Assembly (NCBI GenBank): GCA_947176875.1
Contig: CAMWSI010000043.1
Coordinates: 1-6,802 of the forward strand
DNA from: an uncultured Bacteroidales bacterium
Lineage (GTDB): Bacteria > Bacteroidota > Bacteroidia > Bacteroidales > P3
DNA: 6,802 bases
Direction: 5' to 3'
In this document: piece after piece, positions 1 through 6,350 of the stretch
How the letters are laid out: every line of letters starts with the position of its first letter
Position numbering within the stretch: position 1 is the stretch's first letter
Notes under the pieces: model-generated
What the model was told of the DNA's origin: nothing
Databases searched by the model: none
Seen by the model: only the letters and a program-made list of their open reading frames with translations
Made by a program: the position numbers and the translations under genes

Positions 1-1925
1 TTCTTACGGAGGAGGTTGCGCGACGATTCTATGCTGCGGATTTCGCGGAACGTGATAATGGATATCTCTTTGGTGGACAACCCCAAACGTAAAAAAGCGC
101 AAAGCCGCAAATCCTTGGCGGTCAATTGGGGATAATTGTGCAACAAGTTGTCGTAAAATGAACTGTAAACCTGTTCGAAATAGTATTTGAACTCGGTATC
201 GGAATTGTCGTTGCTCTGCGACCGCAACTGAGCCATCAACCCGCGTATATGCTCTTTCTTGGCATTCTCACGCGGATTCAACTCCAACAACAACTGTTTC
301 AACTCTTCGGTCAAATGAATGATGAACTCGTTGTTGCGCACCAGTTTCAACACTTTGGAAGTGAGTTCGCGATTTTTTATTTCCAATTCGTTTTTCAAGT
401 CGGTCTGACGCTTCTGCATCATTTCCATCTCCTTACGGTTGAGCTCTTCCCGCTGCCCGGCCAATTTGCGTTCGGCCAAACGCCGTTTGCGTTGGGTCAA
501 CAAACGGTAACTGATGAAACCGATCGTCATGGCGGCGATAAGGCTCACCAAGAGAAAAACAAGTCGCTGACGCCTGATGTTCAAATCCTTCAACTCGCTT
601 TCCTTGCGCAACAGACTGTTTTCCTGAACCACTTTCTCCATTTCATAAACCAACTCCATATCGGCCAAACGTTTGGCATCGTCCAAAACCCGGATGGAAT
701 CGTTGAGTGTATAACTCATCGCAAGGTACCGGTACGCTTCTTCAACCGGACCGTTATCATGATAATAATCGGACAGATGATTATATACTTTTACTTTCAA
801 TGTCTGATTTGCCAAACGCCGAGCCACATGTTCCGCTTCTCTCAGATAATAAAGCCGCTGCACCTCATTGCCTTTCTCTTGCCAAAGAGCCGATGCGAAA
901 AGGCAACCATAGCCATAGTCCATATCATGTCCATGCTGTTGCATATAGGCCAGGCCGTCGGCCATATACTCCCACGCTATCTCCAATTTGCCCTGCAACA
1001 GATAAATCTGGGATATGTTGCATTGTATGAAATAATAAGTGTAGGGATCTTCGTTCAGATCGGTCTGTTGCTGGGCCAGAAAGGCGTATTCCAACGCCTT
1101 GCCCAACTCTCCGCGCGAAATTTCGACCTCTGCCATATTGTTATAGTTGTTGAACAACTCTTTACCGGCTTTTAGAGCGGTATTGATGGCGATGGCCCGC
1201 GCATAAAACGCGACCGCTTGATCATAATCGCGTTGTTTAAGGTATATGTTTGCCATATTATTGAACAACATGGCTTTAAGCTCTTCGGAACGAACCGGAT
1301 CCTTTTCGACGAACGCCTGCCGGTCGATCATACCCATGGCCTTTCTGTAAATATTGAGCGACTGACGCCAAAAGCCGACCTCTTCGTAACCGGCTCCCAA
1401 CATGATATAAAGCCGTCCGAGATAATAGGCCATATCGGGACGGTCTTCCCGCTGTTCCTGCTGATAATAAGGCAACACCCGGCTGATAAGTTCGACACAT
1501 AATGCCTGACGGCCACGGCCGGAAAACGCCAATATACTCTTTGTCAATATGCTGAATATCTCGGCATCATCTTGTATATGGAAACGGTTGCCGTAAACCT
1601 GTTCCAAAAGAGAATCCAGTTTGGGCGCAAGCGTACTGTCGGCCGACAGCACGGGCTTACATTCCTGATAGATGGTCTCTATGACATAATCCGGTGTGAA
1701 CTGCCGACGGGAAGGCCCTGTCATATGGCCCTCGGGCCCTTTGTCGTTCAAGGCATAAACCGATGCCTGAGCATGAACCGACAGAAGCATCGAAGCCATC
1801 GGATGAACCGATACCGACGCCTCGGCACAGGCCGGCACAAAAACCGGGAAAGCCAAACCGACGGAAACAGCCGTCCAGACGGCCATGCGACATATTACCA
1901 AACGATTCTCCATAGCATCTTTCAT
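1..1925 (-). CDS. TPR / transmembrane / helix-turn-helix signalling protein (3' end cut by window edge)
   Basis: An uninterrupted frame of 641 codons starts at ATG 1925 and leaves the window without a stop. Visible parts in order: a signal-like N-terminus (basic residues, then a hydrophobic stretch at about 15-31 and an ACAEA cleavage-like site at 32-36); tetratricopeptide-like helical repeats at about 167-200, 220-250, 258-290 and 298-328; one membrane segment at 454-473 followed by RLLTQRKRR; a charged coiled coil at about 474-545; and a LuxR-like helix-turn-helix at about 601-641 (LTAKDLRLCAFLRLGLSTKE, then SSRNLLRKK). The protein should therefore carry periplasmic TPRs and a cytoplasmic DNA-binding-type domain, an architecture known in Bacteroidota membrane regulators. 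Ligand and target genes cannot be read from the sequence. The start lies 9 nt after the sufD stop, with a GGGTGGG stretch just before it; ATG 1913 is an alternative. Only a few residues are probably missing. Co-transcription with suf is inferred from spacing. Confidence 0.88.
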   Translation of the reverse strand, partial: MKDAMENRLVICRMAVWTAVSVGLAFPVFVPACAEASVSVHPMASMLLSVHAQASVYALNDKGPEGHMTGPSRRQFTPDYVIETIYQECKPVLSADSTLAPKLDSLLEQVYGNRFHIQDDAEIFSILTKSILAFSGRGRQALCVELISRVLPYYQQEQREDRPDMAYYLGRLYIMLGAGYEEVGFWRQSLNIYRKAMGMIDRQAFVEKDPVRSEELKAMLFNNMANIYLKQRDYDQAVAFYARAIAINTALKAGKELFNNYNNMAEVEISRGELGKALEYAFLAQQQTDLNEDPYTYYFIQCNISQIYLLQGKLEIAWEYMADGLAYMQQHGHDMDYGYGCLFASALWQEKGNEVQRLYYLREAEHVARRLANQTLKVKVYNHLSDYYHDNGPVEEAYRYLAMSYTLNDSIRVLDDAKRLADMELVYEMEKVVQENSLLRKESELKDLNIRRQRLVFLLVSLIAAMTIGFISYRLLTQRKRRLAERKLAGQREELNRKEMEMMQKRQTDLKNELEIKNRELTSKVLKLVRNNEFIIHLTEELKQLLLELNPRENAKKEHIRGLMAQLRSQSNDNSDTEFKYYFEQVYSSFYDNLLHNYPQLTAKDLRLCAFLRLGLSTKEISIITFREIRSIESSRNLLRK

Positions 1926-1934
1926 ATGCCCACC

Positions 1935-3092
1935 CTACCACGGCAGGTTGGCGCAGGCTTTGGTGGCCGTGCAGTGCAGGGCGCAGTCTTCGCACGCATT
2001 CAATTCACCGCGCAGACGGCGTTGTACCAAACGGGTCAGGTGCTCTTCCAAAGGTACGACCCCTATTTCCCGTATGACCTCGGCGGCAAACGCATACATG
2101 AGCAGACGGCGGGCCGTAGTTTGCGAAATGCCGCGGCACCGCATGTAAAACAACGCTTTCTCATCCAACTGGCCTATCGTGGCGCCATGACTGCACTTGA
2201 CATCGTCGGCATAGATCTCCAGATAGGGCTTGGTTTGGAACTTGGCTTTTTTGGTGAGCAACAGGTTCCGGTTGGTCTGATAGGCCTCGGTCTTCTGTGC
2301 GCCGTTCGCCACGAACACATGGCCTTCGAACCGGCCGGAAGCGCTGTCGTCCAGAATACCTTTGAAAAGTTGGCGGCTGTGCGCCTCCGGACTGTTGTGG
2401 TTGATCTTGACTTTATTATAGACCTTTTGGGTACCATCGACGAGATAAAGCCCGAGCGCGGAGGCCTCGGCCTGCACACCGTTCAAATCGATTCGCTGCT
2501 CGTTCTGCAACAAGCCGCCGTTGAGGCTGCAGAAGCAGGTGTGCAGGCCGGCGCCGGCCGCCACGTCCGCCCGCAGGCTGTTTTCAACACGGCAACGGTT
2601 GTTGATGTTCTGCAACGAGAGCCAAGAAAGCCGGGCGGCCGGCGCGAGTTCAAGGCGCACCGCGCCTTGAACCGAGGCCTCCGTCTCCCTGTCGCTGTCT
2701 ATGCAATGTACAACGGTCAGATGTGCCCCGCGCCCCAATTCCACACGCAACGAGAGCGCGAGATCGAGGCCGGTGTCCTTATTCCCGCTCTCCGCCTCCC
2801 GCTTGCACAACACGATAATCTGCAACGGCTTATCCACCACCACGCCCTCTTCCACGCGCACCACCAACGTGTGGTCGGATTCGCGATAGACCTGCCACGG
2901 CAGCCCCTCGCGCCGCCCCGCCAGATTTTCCGGCAACCGCCCGTTGAGCCAAATCAGCGAATGGGTGTCGAGGTCGCTCACATCGCAACGGAACGCATCG
3001 CCCGCAATCATCCGATCGGAAGCCGCCGGCACACCCGACAGCGCGGCCGGAACCGACCCCGCCACGTTCAGGCCTTCCTCCGCCTTGCTCAT
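1935..3092 (-). CDS. sufD: Fe-S cluster assembly protein SufD
   Basis: SufD is the SufB paralogue that completes the cytosolic SufBC2D scaffold and is needed for iron entry into the nascent cluster. The protein has 385 residues, somewhat shorter than the roughly 420 of E. coli SufD, mainly at the N-terminus. Family landmarks are FKGILDD (243-249), GRFEGHVFV (253-261), QTNRNLLLT (272-280) and SHGATIGQLDEKALFYMRCRG (301-321). His302 corresponds to the functionally important His360 of E. coli. I chose ATG 3092 because it overlaps the sufC stop as ATGA and follows a strong GGAGGAGGG ribosome site; an in-frame TTG at 3116 lies upstream of that site. The C-terminus is odd: after RGELNA come four cysteines, C367, C370, C374 and C380 (CX2CX3CX5C), ending in NLPW. 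The identity is secure; the role of the tail is unknown. Confidence 0.95.
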   Translation of the reverse strand: MSKAEEGLNVAGSVPAALSGVPAASDRMIAGDAFRCDVSDLDTHSLIWLNGRLPENLAGRREGLPWQVYRESDHTLVVRVEEGVVVDKPLQIIVLCKREAESGNKDTGLDLALSLRVELGRGAHLTVVHCIDSDRETEASVQGAVRLELAPAARLSWLSLQNINNRCRVENSLRADVAAGAGLHTCFCSLNGGLLQNEQRIDLNGVQAEASALGLYLVDGTQKVYNKVKINHNSPEAHSRQLFKGILDDSASGRFEGHVFVANGAQKTEAYQTNRNLLLTKKAKFQTKPYLEIYADDVKCSHGATIGQLDEKALFYMRCRGISQTTARRLLMYAFAAEVIREIGVVPLEEHLTRLVQRRLRGELNACEDCALHCTATKACANLPW

Positions 3093-3844
3093 AAGCCCTC
3101 CTCCGCCTTTAACCAATCGTAACCCTTTTCTTCCAGTTCCAAAGCCAGTTCCTTGGGACCGGTCTTGACAATCTTGCCACCCGCCAACACATGTACGAAA
3201 TCCGGCACGATATAGTCGAGCAAGCGCTGGTAGTGCGTAATGACGACGATGGCATTGTCTTTGCGCCGCAACTGGTTCACGCCCCCCGCCACAATCCTGA
3301 GCGCGTCGATGTCCAACCCCGAATCGGTCTCGTCCAGAAACGCCAGCGACGGTTGCAGCATCGCCATCTGGAATATCTCGTTCTTTTTCTTCTCGCCTCC
3401 GGAAAAACCCTCGTTGACGGAACGTTTGGCCAGATTTTCGGTCAGTTCCACCACCTTCTGCTTCTCTTCCATATATTGGGCGAACTCCAGCATGTCCATC
3501 GGATCCTGCCCGTGATATTTGCGCTGTTCGTTGATGGCCGTCCGCATGAACGAAGCGATGCTCACACCCGGAATCTCGACCGGATATTGGAATCCGAGGA
3601 AAACCCCCTCGCAGGCGCGTTCCTCTATCGACATATCCAACAGGTTCTTGCCTTTGTAAAGCACCTCGCCTTTGGTTACGGTAAACATCTCGTTGCCCGC
3701 AATGACAGACGCCAACGTACTCTTGCCGTTGCCGTTCGGCCCCATGATGGCATGAACCTCACCCTCGTTGATCCGCAGGTTAACGCCCCTCAAGATTTCC
3801 TTATCGCCTATAGACGCATGAAGATCTTTTATTTCCAATAACAT
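3089..3844 (-). CDS. sufC: Fe-S cluster assembly ATPase SufC
   Basis: SufC is the soluble ABC-type ATPase that binds SufB and SufD and drives conformational change of the scaffold during cluster assembly. The 251-residue length is typical of the family. All nucleotide-binding elements are visible: Walker A GPNGNGKST (35-43), Q-loop FQYP (85-88, Gln86), signature FSGGEKKKNEI (147-157), Walker B ending in FLDE (169-172, catalytic Glu172), D-loop SGLD (175-178) and H-loop His204 in ITHYQRLLDY. The FSGGEKKKNE signature and the THYQRLL stretch separate SufC from transporter ATPases. The start at ATG 3844 has an AAGGAT sequence directly before it, a weak ribosome site as is common in this phylum. 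The gene is preceded by a 162-nt spacer after sufB and overlaps sufD by 4 nt at its end. Confidence 0.97.
   Translation of the reverse strand: MLLEIKDLHASIGDKEILRGVNLRINEGEVHAIMGPNGNGKSTLASVIAGNEMFTVTKGEVLYKGKNLLDMSIEERACEGVFLGFQYPVEIPGVSIASFMRTAINEQRKYHGQDPMDMLEFAQYMEEKQKVVELTENLAKRSVNEGFSGGEKKKNEIFQMAMLQPSLAFLDETDSGLDIDALRIVAGGVNQLRRKDNAIVVITHYQRLLDYIVPDFVHVLAGGKIVKTGPKELALELEEKGYDWLKAEEGL
3096..3104 (-). promoter_or_regulatory. Strong ribosome binding site deciding the sufD start
   Basis: On the minus strand GGAGGAGGG lies inside the last codons of sufC and ends 3 nt before ATG 3092; the GGAGGA core is 6 nt away. It is much stronger than the sites before sufC (AAGGAT) or sufB (AGGAAAA). 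It argues for the ATGA-overlap start over the upstream TTG and for translation of sufD by ribosomes finishing sufC. Confidence 0.75.
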
Positions 3845-4006
3845 ATCCTTATCGTATTTGCTTCTGTCAAACTTTATTTAACTCCGGCCGTCACTTCGCG
3901 CACCTTTCCGCGCATCGCGCGACCCGTCGTTTCGCGCCGCACGTCCGGTCCTTGTTACCCCCTGGCGCTTCTACGGGCCACCCAAAGCCGCCCGTAGGGT
4001 CAAACC
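3845..4006 (-). other. GC-rich structured spacer between sufB and sufC
   Basis: No convincing coding sequence is present in these 162 nt. Two inverted repeats are visible. In the first, arms 3971-3978 and 3990-3997 (CTACGGGC/GCCCGTAG, 8 perfect bp) surround an 11-nt loop, starting just 9 nt after the sufB stop. In the second, arms 3917-3922 and 3932-3937 (GCGCGA/TCGCGC, 6 bp) surround a 9-nt loop. Neither is followed by a T-tract in the direction of transcription, so they are not classical intrinsic terminators. They could mark an RNA processing or stabilising site, or partial attenuation that sets the SufB to SufC/D ratio. The last 40 nt before sufC become AT-rich (around GTTAAATAAAGTTTGACAG), which resembles an internal promoter only weakly. 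Confidence 0.55.
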
Positions 4007-5476
4007 TTACCCGACACTGCCTTCCAGCGAGACGCTGAGCAACCGCCTTGCCTCCACGGCGAACTCCATCGGCAACCGCTCCAGCACTTCGCCCGCATAA
4101 CCGTTGATAATCAATCCAACGGCACTTTCGGCCGAGATACCGCGTTGCCGGCAGTAAAACAATTGTTCCTCCGATATTTTCGAAGTCGTGGCTTCGTGTT
4201 CCACTATGGCCTCCGGATTCTGACACTGAATGTCGGGCCAGGTGTGCGCGCCGCACCGGTCGCCCATCAGCAATGAGTCGCAACGCGAGAAATTACGGCT
4301 TCCGTCGGCGGCCGGCAACATCTGCACGAGACCGCGGTAGGAATTCTGGCTCTGTCCGGCCGACACGCCCTTGGAAATGATTGTGCTGCGCGTGTTCTTG
4401 CCGATATGTATCATCTTGGTTCCCGTATCGGCCTGCTGACGGTTGTTGGTCACGGCCACGGAATAGAACTCGCCCGTGCTGTGGTCGCCCTGCAGGATGA
4501 CCGACGGGTATTTCCAGGTGATGGCGCTGCCCGTCTCGACCTGCGTCCACGAAAGCTTGGCGTGCGCACCCTTGCAGATGCCGCGCTTGGTCACGAAATT
4601 ATAGATGCCGCCGGCACCTTCCTTGTTGCCGGGATACCAGTTCTGCACCGTGGAGTATTTGACCTCGGCGTCTTTCATGACCATAATCTCGACGATGGCG
4701 GCGTGCAACTGGTTTTCGTCGCGCATGGGCGCCGTACATCCCTCCATGTAACTGACGTAAGACCCTTCGTCGGCCACAATGAGCGTACGTTCGAATTGTC
4801 CGCTGTTCTTGGCGTTGATACGGAAGTAGGTGGAAAGTTCGATGGGACAGCGCACGCCCTTGGGAATATAAACGAAACTGCCGTCGCTGAAAACGGCCGA
4901 GTTGAGCGCGGCGAAGAAATTGTCGCCGGCCGGCACGACCGAACCCAGGTACTTCCGTACCAAATCGGGATAGTTGCGGATGGCCTCGCTGATGGAGCAG
5001 AAGATGATGCCGAGCTCCGACAACTCGTCGGAATACATCGTCTTGACTGAGACCGAATCCATGACCGCATCGACGGCCACGCCCGCCATCACTTTCTGTT
5101 CTTCGAGCGAAATGCCGAGTTTCTCGAACGTCTCCAGCAATTCGGGATCTATGGCCGCGGTGTCGGCCGCACCGTTTTGGCCGGCCGCCGTCTTGGGGGC
5201 CGCCCAATAAACGATGTCCTGATAGTCTATGGGCGGATAGTCGAAATGCGCCCAATGCGGCTCTTGCTTTTTCTTCCAGATTTCAAAGGCTTTGAGACGG
5301 AAATCCAACATCCATTGCGGCTCGCCTTTCTTGGCCGAGATGAACCGTATCGTCTCCTCGTCCAAACCCTTGCGCAAAGTCTCCGTCTCTATGTCCGTCA
5401 CGAACCCCCAACGGTAGTCGCTCTGCGTGATGTCTTCTATGACTTTATTCGCACTCGTTTTCTCCTTGTCTGCCAT
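4007..5476 (-). CDS. sufB: Fe-S cluster assembly scaffold SufB
   Basis: SufB is the core scaffold on which the nascent Fe-S cluster forms in the cytosolic SufBC2D complex. It receives sulfur from the SufS desulfurase system. The protein has 489 residues, the usual length, and is alignable end to end from memory with known SufB proteins. The conserved C-terminal block is complete: [26 protein letters not shown] and [13 protein letters not shown]. Cys399 matches E. coli Cys405 and Glu428 matches Glu434, the pair implicated in cluster assembly at the SufB-SufD interface. The central region holds [20 protein letters not shown] and YMEGCTAP. The start at ATG 5476 is preceded by ACAGGAAAAGAT, a plausible ribosome site, and the N-terminus [10 protein letters not shown] fits the family. 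It is the first suf gene, with a likely promoter about 145 nt upstream. Confidence 0.97.
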   Translation of the reverse strand: MADKEKTSANKVIEDITQSDYRWGFVTDIETETLRKGLDEETIRFISAKKGEPQWMLDFRLKAFEIWKKKQEPHWAHFDYPPIDYQDIVYWAAPKTAAGQNGAADTAAIDPELLETFEKLGISLEEQKVMAGVAVDAVMDSVSVKTMYSDELSELGIIFCSISEAIRNYPDLVRKYLGSVVPAGDNFFAALNSAVFSDGSFVYIPKGVRCPIELSTYFRINAKNSGQFERTLIVADEGSYVSYMEGCTAPMRDENQLHAAIVEIMVMKDAEVKYSTVQNWYPGNKEGAGGIYNFVTKRGICKGAHAKLSWTQVETGSAITWKYPSVILQGDHSTGEFYSVAVTNNRQQADTGTKMIHIGKNTRSTIISKGVSAGQSQNSYRGLVQMLPAADGSRNFSRCDSLLMGDRCGAHTWPDIQCQNPEAIVEHEATTSKISEEQLFYCRQRGISAESAVGLIINGYAGEVLERLPMEFAVEARRLLSVSLEGSVG

Positions 5477-5589
5477 ATCTTTTCCTGTCTGTCATCTATT
5501 GGCCAACGGCGCGGCTACCCTTACCGGTCAGCGGCTATCGGCGCTTTTCCGCAAATACCGCGCATCCCTGTGATTGTTACTGGTTCAGA

Positions 5590-5934
5590 TTACCCACACG
5601 GTTGCATTCTATAATATACGACAAAGTTAATCTTTTTTTCTTTTAATCGCATGTTTGAATTTAAGTACCGCCAGATTGAGTTCCACACTGGTTTCCATAT
5701 CCGTTCCTTTTCAAGGCACGTTTTATTCACGTTATAATTGTACATAGCGGTGTTCATGATTTCGCTACGCTTGAAGTTCGGCGGCGGTTCGGCATAGTCC
5801 AAGTGAACTTGGGCTCTGCGCTCACCTGTGATATCGCCACTTTTTTGCATAAGCGATTTTTGGGGCTTATCGGACGTCTCTGCCAATTGCGCCACATCGC
5901 TATCGATAATGACCTGCGTGTTCCGAAACGCCAT
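5590..5934 (-). CDS. Small hypothetical protein upstream of sufB
   Basis: I do not recognise this 114-residue frame (MAFRNTQVIIDSDVAQ to VVYYRMQPCG). I chose ATG 5934 because GGAGG (5943-5947) lies 8 nt before it; the frame can extend to ATG 5976 (128 residues), but that start has no clear ribosome site. The protein is hydrophilic and basic toward its C-terminus, with a Pro-rich EPPPNFKRSE segment and a Trp-containing stretch (IWKPVWNSIWRYLNSNMRLK). There is no signal peptide, membrane segment or known motif. Codon use in the first two thirds resembles that of its neighbours; the last third is AT-rich and coincides with the suf promoter candidate. It lies 113 nt before sufB on the same strand. 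It could be a real lineage-specific gene, a decayed remnant or a chance frame. Confidence 0.4.
   Translation of the reverse strand: MAFRNTQVIIDSDVAQLAETSDKPQKSLMQKSGDITGERRAQVHLDYAEPPPNFKRSEIMNTAMYNYNVNKTCLEKERIWKPVWNSIWRYLNSNMRLKEKKINFVVYYRMQPCG
5622..5629 (-). promoter_or_regulatory. Candidate Bacteroidota-type -7 box for the suf operon
   Basis: Read on the minus strand this is TAACTTTG, an exact match to the TAnnTTTG -7 consensus of the Bacteroidota housekeeping sigma factor. It was the only match I found on this strand between sufB and position 6120. An A-rich run (5630-5645, AAAAGAAAAAAAGAT) lies just upstream. The expected TTTG-type -33 box is poor (ATG around 5651). Transcription would begin near 5615 and give a 5' leader of roughly 140 nt before sufB. 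The box sits within the last codons of the small upstream ORF. Confidence 0.5.
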
Positions 5935-6113
5935 GCCCCGTTCCTCCACTTTGCTGAATTTAACTATCGCGCCCATTCTATCTCTATTTTGTATTTCTAC
6001 CTTTCAAATTTCTACAAATATCAAAGCCTTCGCCATCATTCCCAAAGGAATTTCCTTAATAATCCTAAACTAAACGGCAACCGACGCCAAACCGATGGCA
6101 GAACCAAGTTTGC

Positions 6114-6127
6114 TGAAGTAAACTTCA
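6114..6127. promoter_or_regulatory. 14-bp dyad, possible operator upstream of the MATE promoter
   Basis: TGAAGTAAACTTCA has perfect 6-bp arms (TGAAGT/ACTTCA) around a central AA. A partly overlapping inverted repeat AAGTTT (6106-6111) / AAACTT (6120-6125) shares its right half. It lies about 11 nt before the putative -33 element of the rightward promoter, a usual place for an activator or repressor site. Function is inferred from symmetry and position only. Confidence 0.35.
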
Positions 6128-6138
6128 TGGCTCTCAAC

Positions 6139-6169
6139 TTGCATGAAATTCCTTCTTTCACTATCTTTG
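6139..6169 (+). promoter_or_regulatory. Candidate Bacteroidota promoter for the MATE gene
   Basis: TATCTTTG at 6162-6169 matches the TAnnTTTG -7 consensus exactly. A TTG at 6139-6141 lies 20 nt upstream, acceptable for the TTG-type -33 element. Transcription would begin near 6175 and leave a leader of about 175 nt before the MATE start codon. Confidence 0.6.
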
Positions 6170-6200
6170 TACGTAGTTTTGTAATCCTCATCGGAGGGCG

Positions 6201-6260
6201 GAAGCCGGATAAGATGACTGGGTAAAACAGATGTTTAATCCTTTCATTTTACCCGGCTTC
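6201..6260 (+). promoter_or_regulatory. Long hairpin in the MATE gene leader
   Basis: Arms 6201-6208 and 6253-6260 (GAAGCCGG/CCGGCTTC) pair over 8 bp. An inner stem 6222-6227 / 6247-6252 (GTAAAA/TTTTAC) continues directly on the 3' side, so the 3' arm is an unbroken 14-nt strand while the 5' arm has a 13-nt bulge (6209-6221). The inner stem can instead extend to GGGTAAAA/TTTTACCC, which competes with the outer stem. No T-tract follows, so it is not a simple terminator. It does not match any riboswitch class I can recall. Confidence 0.4.
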
Positions 6261-6275
6261 TCTCGTTTCCGGAAT

Positions 6276-6308
6276 GCCCCTGAAACCGTGTTGAAACCGT
6301 TTCGGGGC
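6276..6308 (+). repeat. Bulged hairpin containing a tandem 9-nt repeat in the MATE leader
   Basis: Arms 6276-6286 and 6299-6308 pair over 10 bp with a single unpaired T (GCCCC-T-GAAAC against GTTTCGGGGC). The unit TGAAACCGT occurs twice, at 6281-6289 and 6292-6300, spaced 11 nt apart, so the loop contains a second copy of part of the 5' arm. It lies 42 nt before the MATE start codon and has no T-tract after it. Confidence 0.4.
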
Positions 6309-6350
6309 CGCCACGACCGAAAGGCCTGACGCCCAAAAACCAAAAACGCC

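Larger units (their letters stand above)
5935..6350. other. Divergent intergenic region
   Basis: About 415 nt separate the small leftward ORF from the rightward MATE gene. The left part (5977-6110) is AT-rich and holds no credible gene, but has a 13-nt palindrome AAGGAATTTCCTT at 6045-6057. The right part holds the dyad, promoter and structured leader described separately. Frames that cross this region on the plus strand show no protein-like pattern. Confidence 0.6.

Noticed and set aside
249..1502. Plus-strand open frames opposite the TPR-HTH gene
   Set aside because: The minus strand has an uninterrupted frame with clear domain structure over the same stretch; the plus-strand translations look like antisense noise.
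3114..3116. Upstream TTG start for SufD (adds eight residues)
   Set aside because: The strong GGAGGAGGG site lies downstream of this TTG and is correctly placed for ATG 3092, which also forms the ATGA overlap with sufC.
1572..3122. Long plus-strand open frame of 516 codons
   Set aside because: It lies antisense to sufD and the start of the TPR-HTH gene. Its translation is rich in Arg, His, Gln and Pro without recognisable motifs, as expected of the complement of a GC-rich gene.
3971..3997. Rho-independent terminator after sufB
   Set aside because: The 8-bp stem is good but no T-tract follows in the direction of transcription, and sufC and sufD need read-through or a separate promoter.
4406..5614. 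Plus-strand open frames opposite sufB
   Set aside because: They are complementary shadows of the strongly conserved sufB coding sequence.
5803..6225. Plus-strand frame of 140 codons across the divergent region
   Set aside because: It opposes the small minus-strand ORF, crosses the MATE promoter and has no ribosome site or protein-like pattern.
6214..6225. Tiny upstream ORF (ATG ACT GGG TAA) in the MATE leader
   Set aside because: Three codons with no ribosome site; it is within chance expectation.
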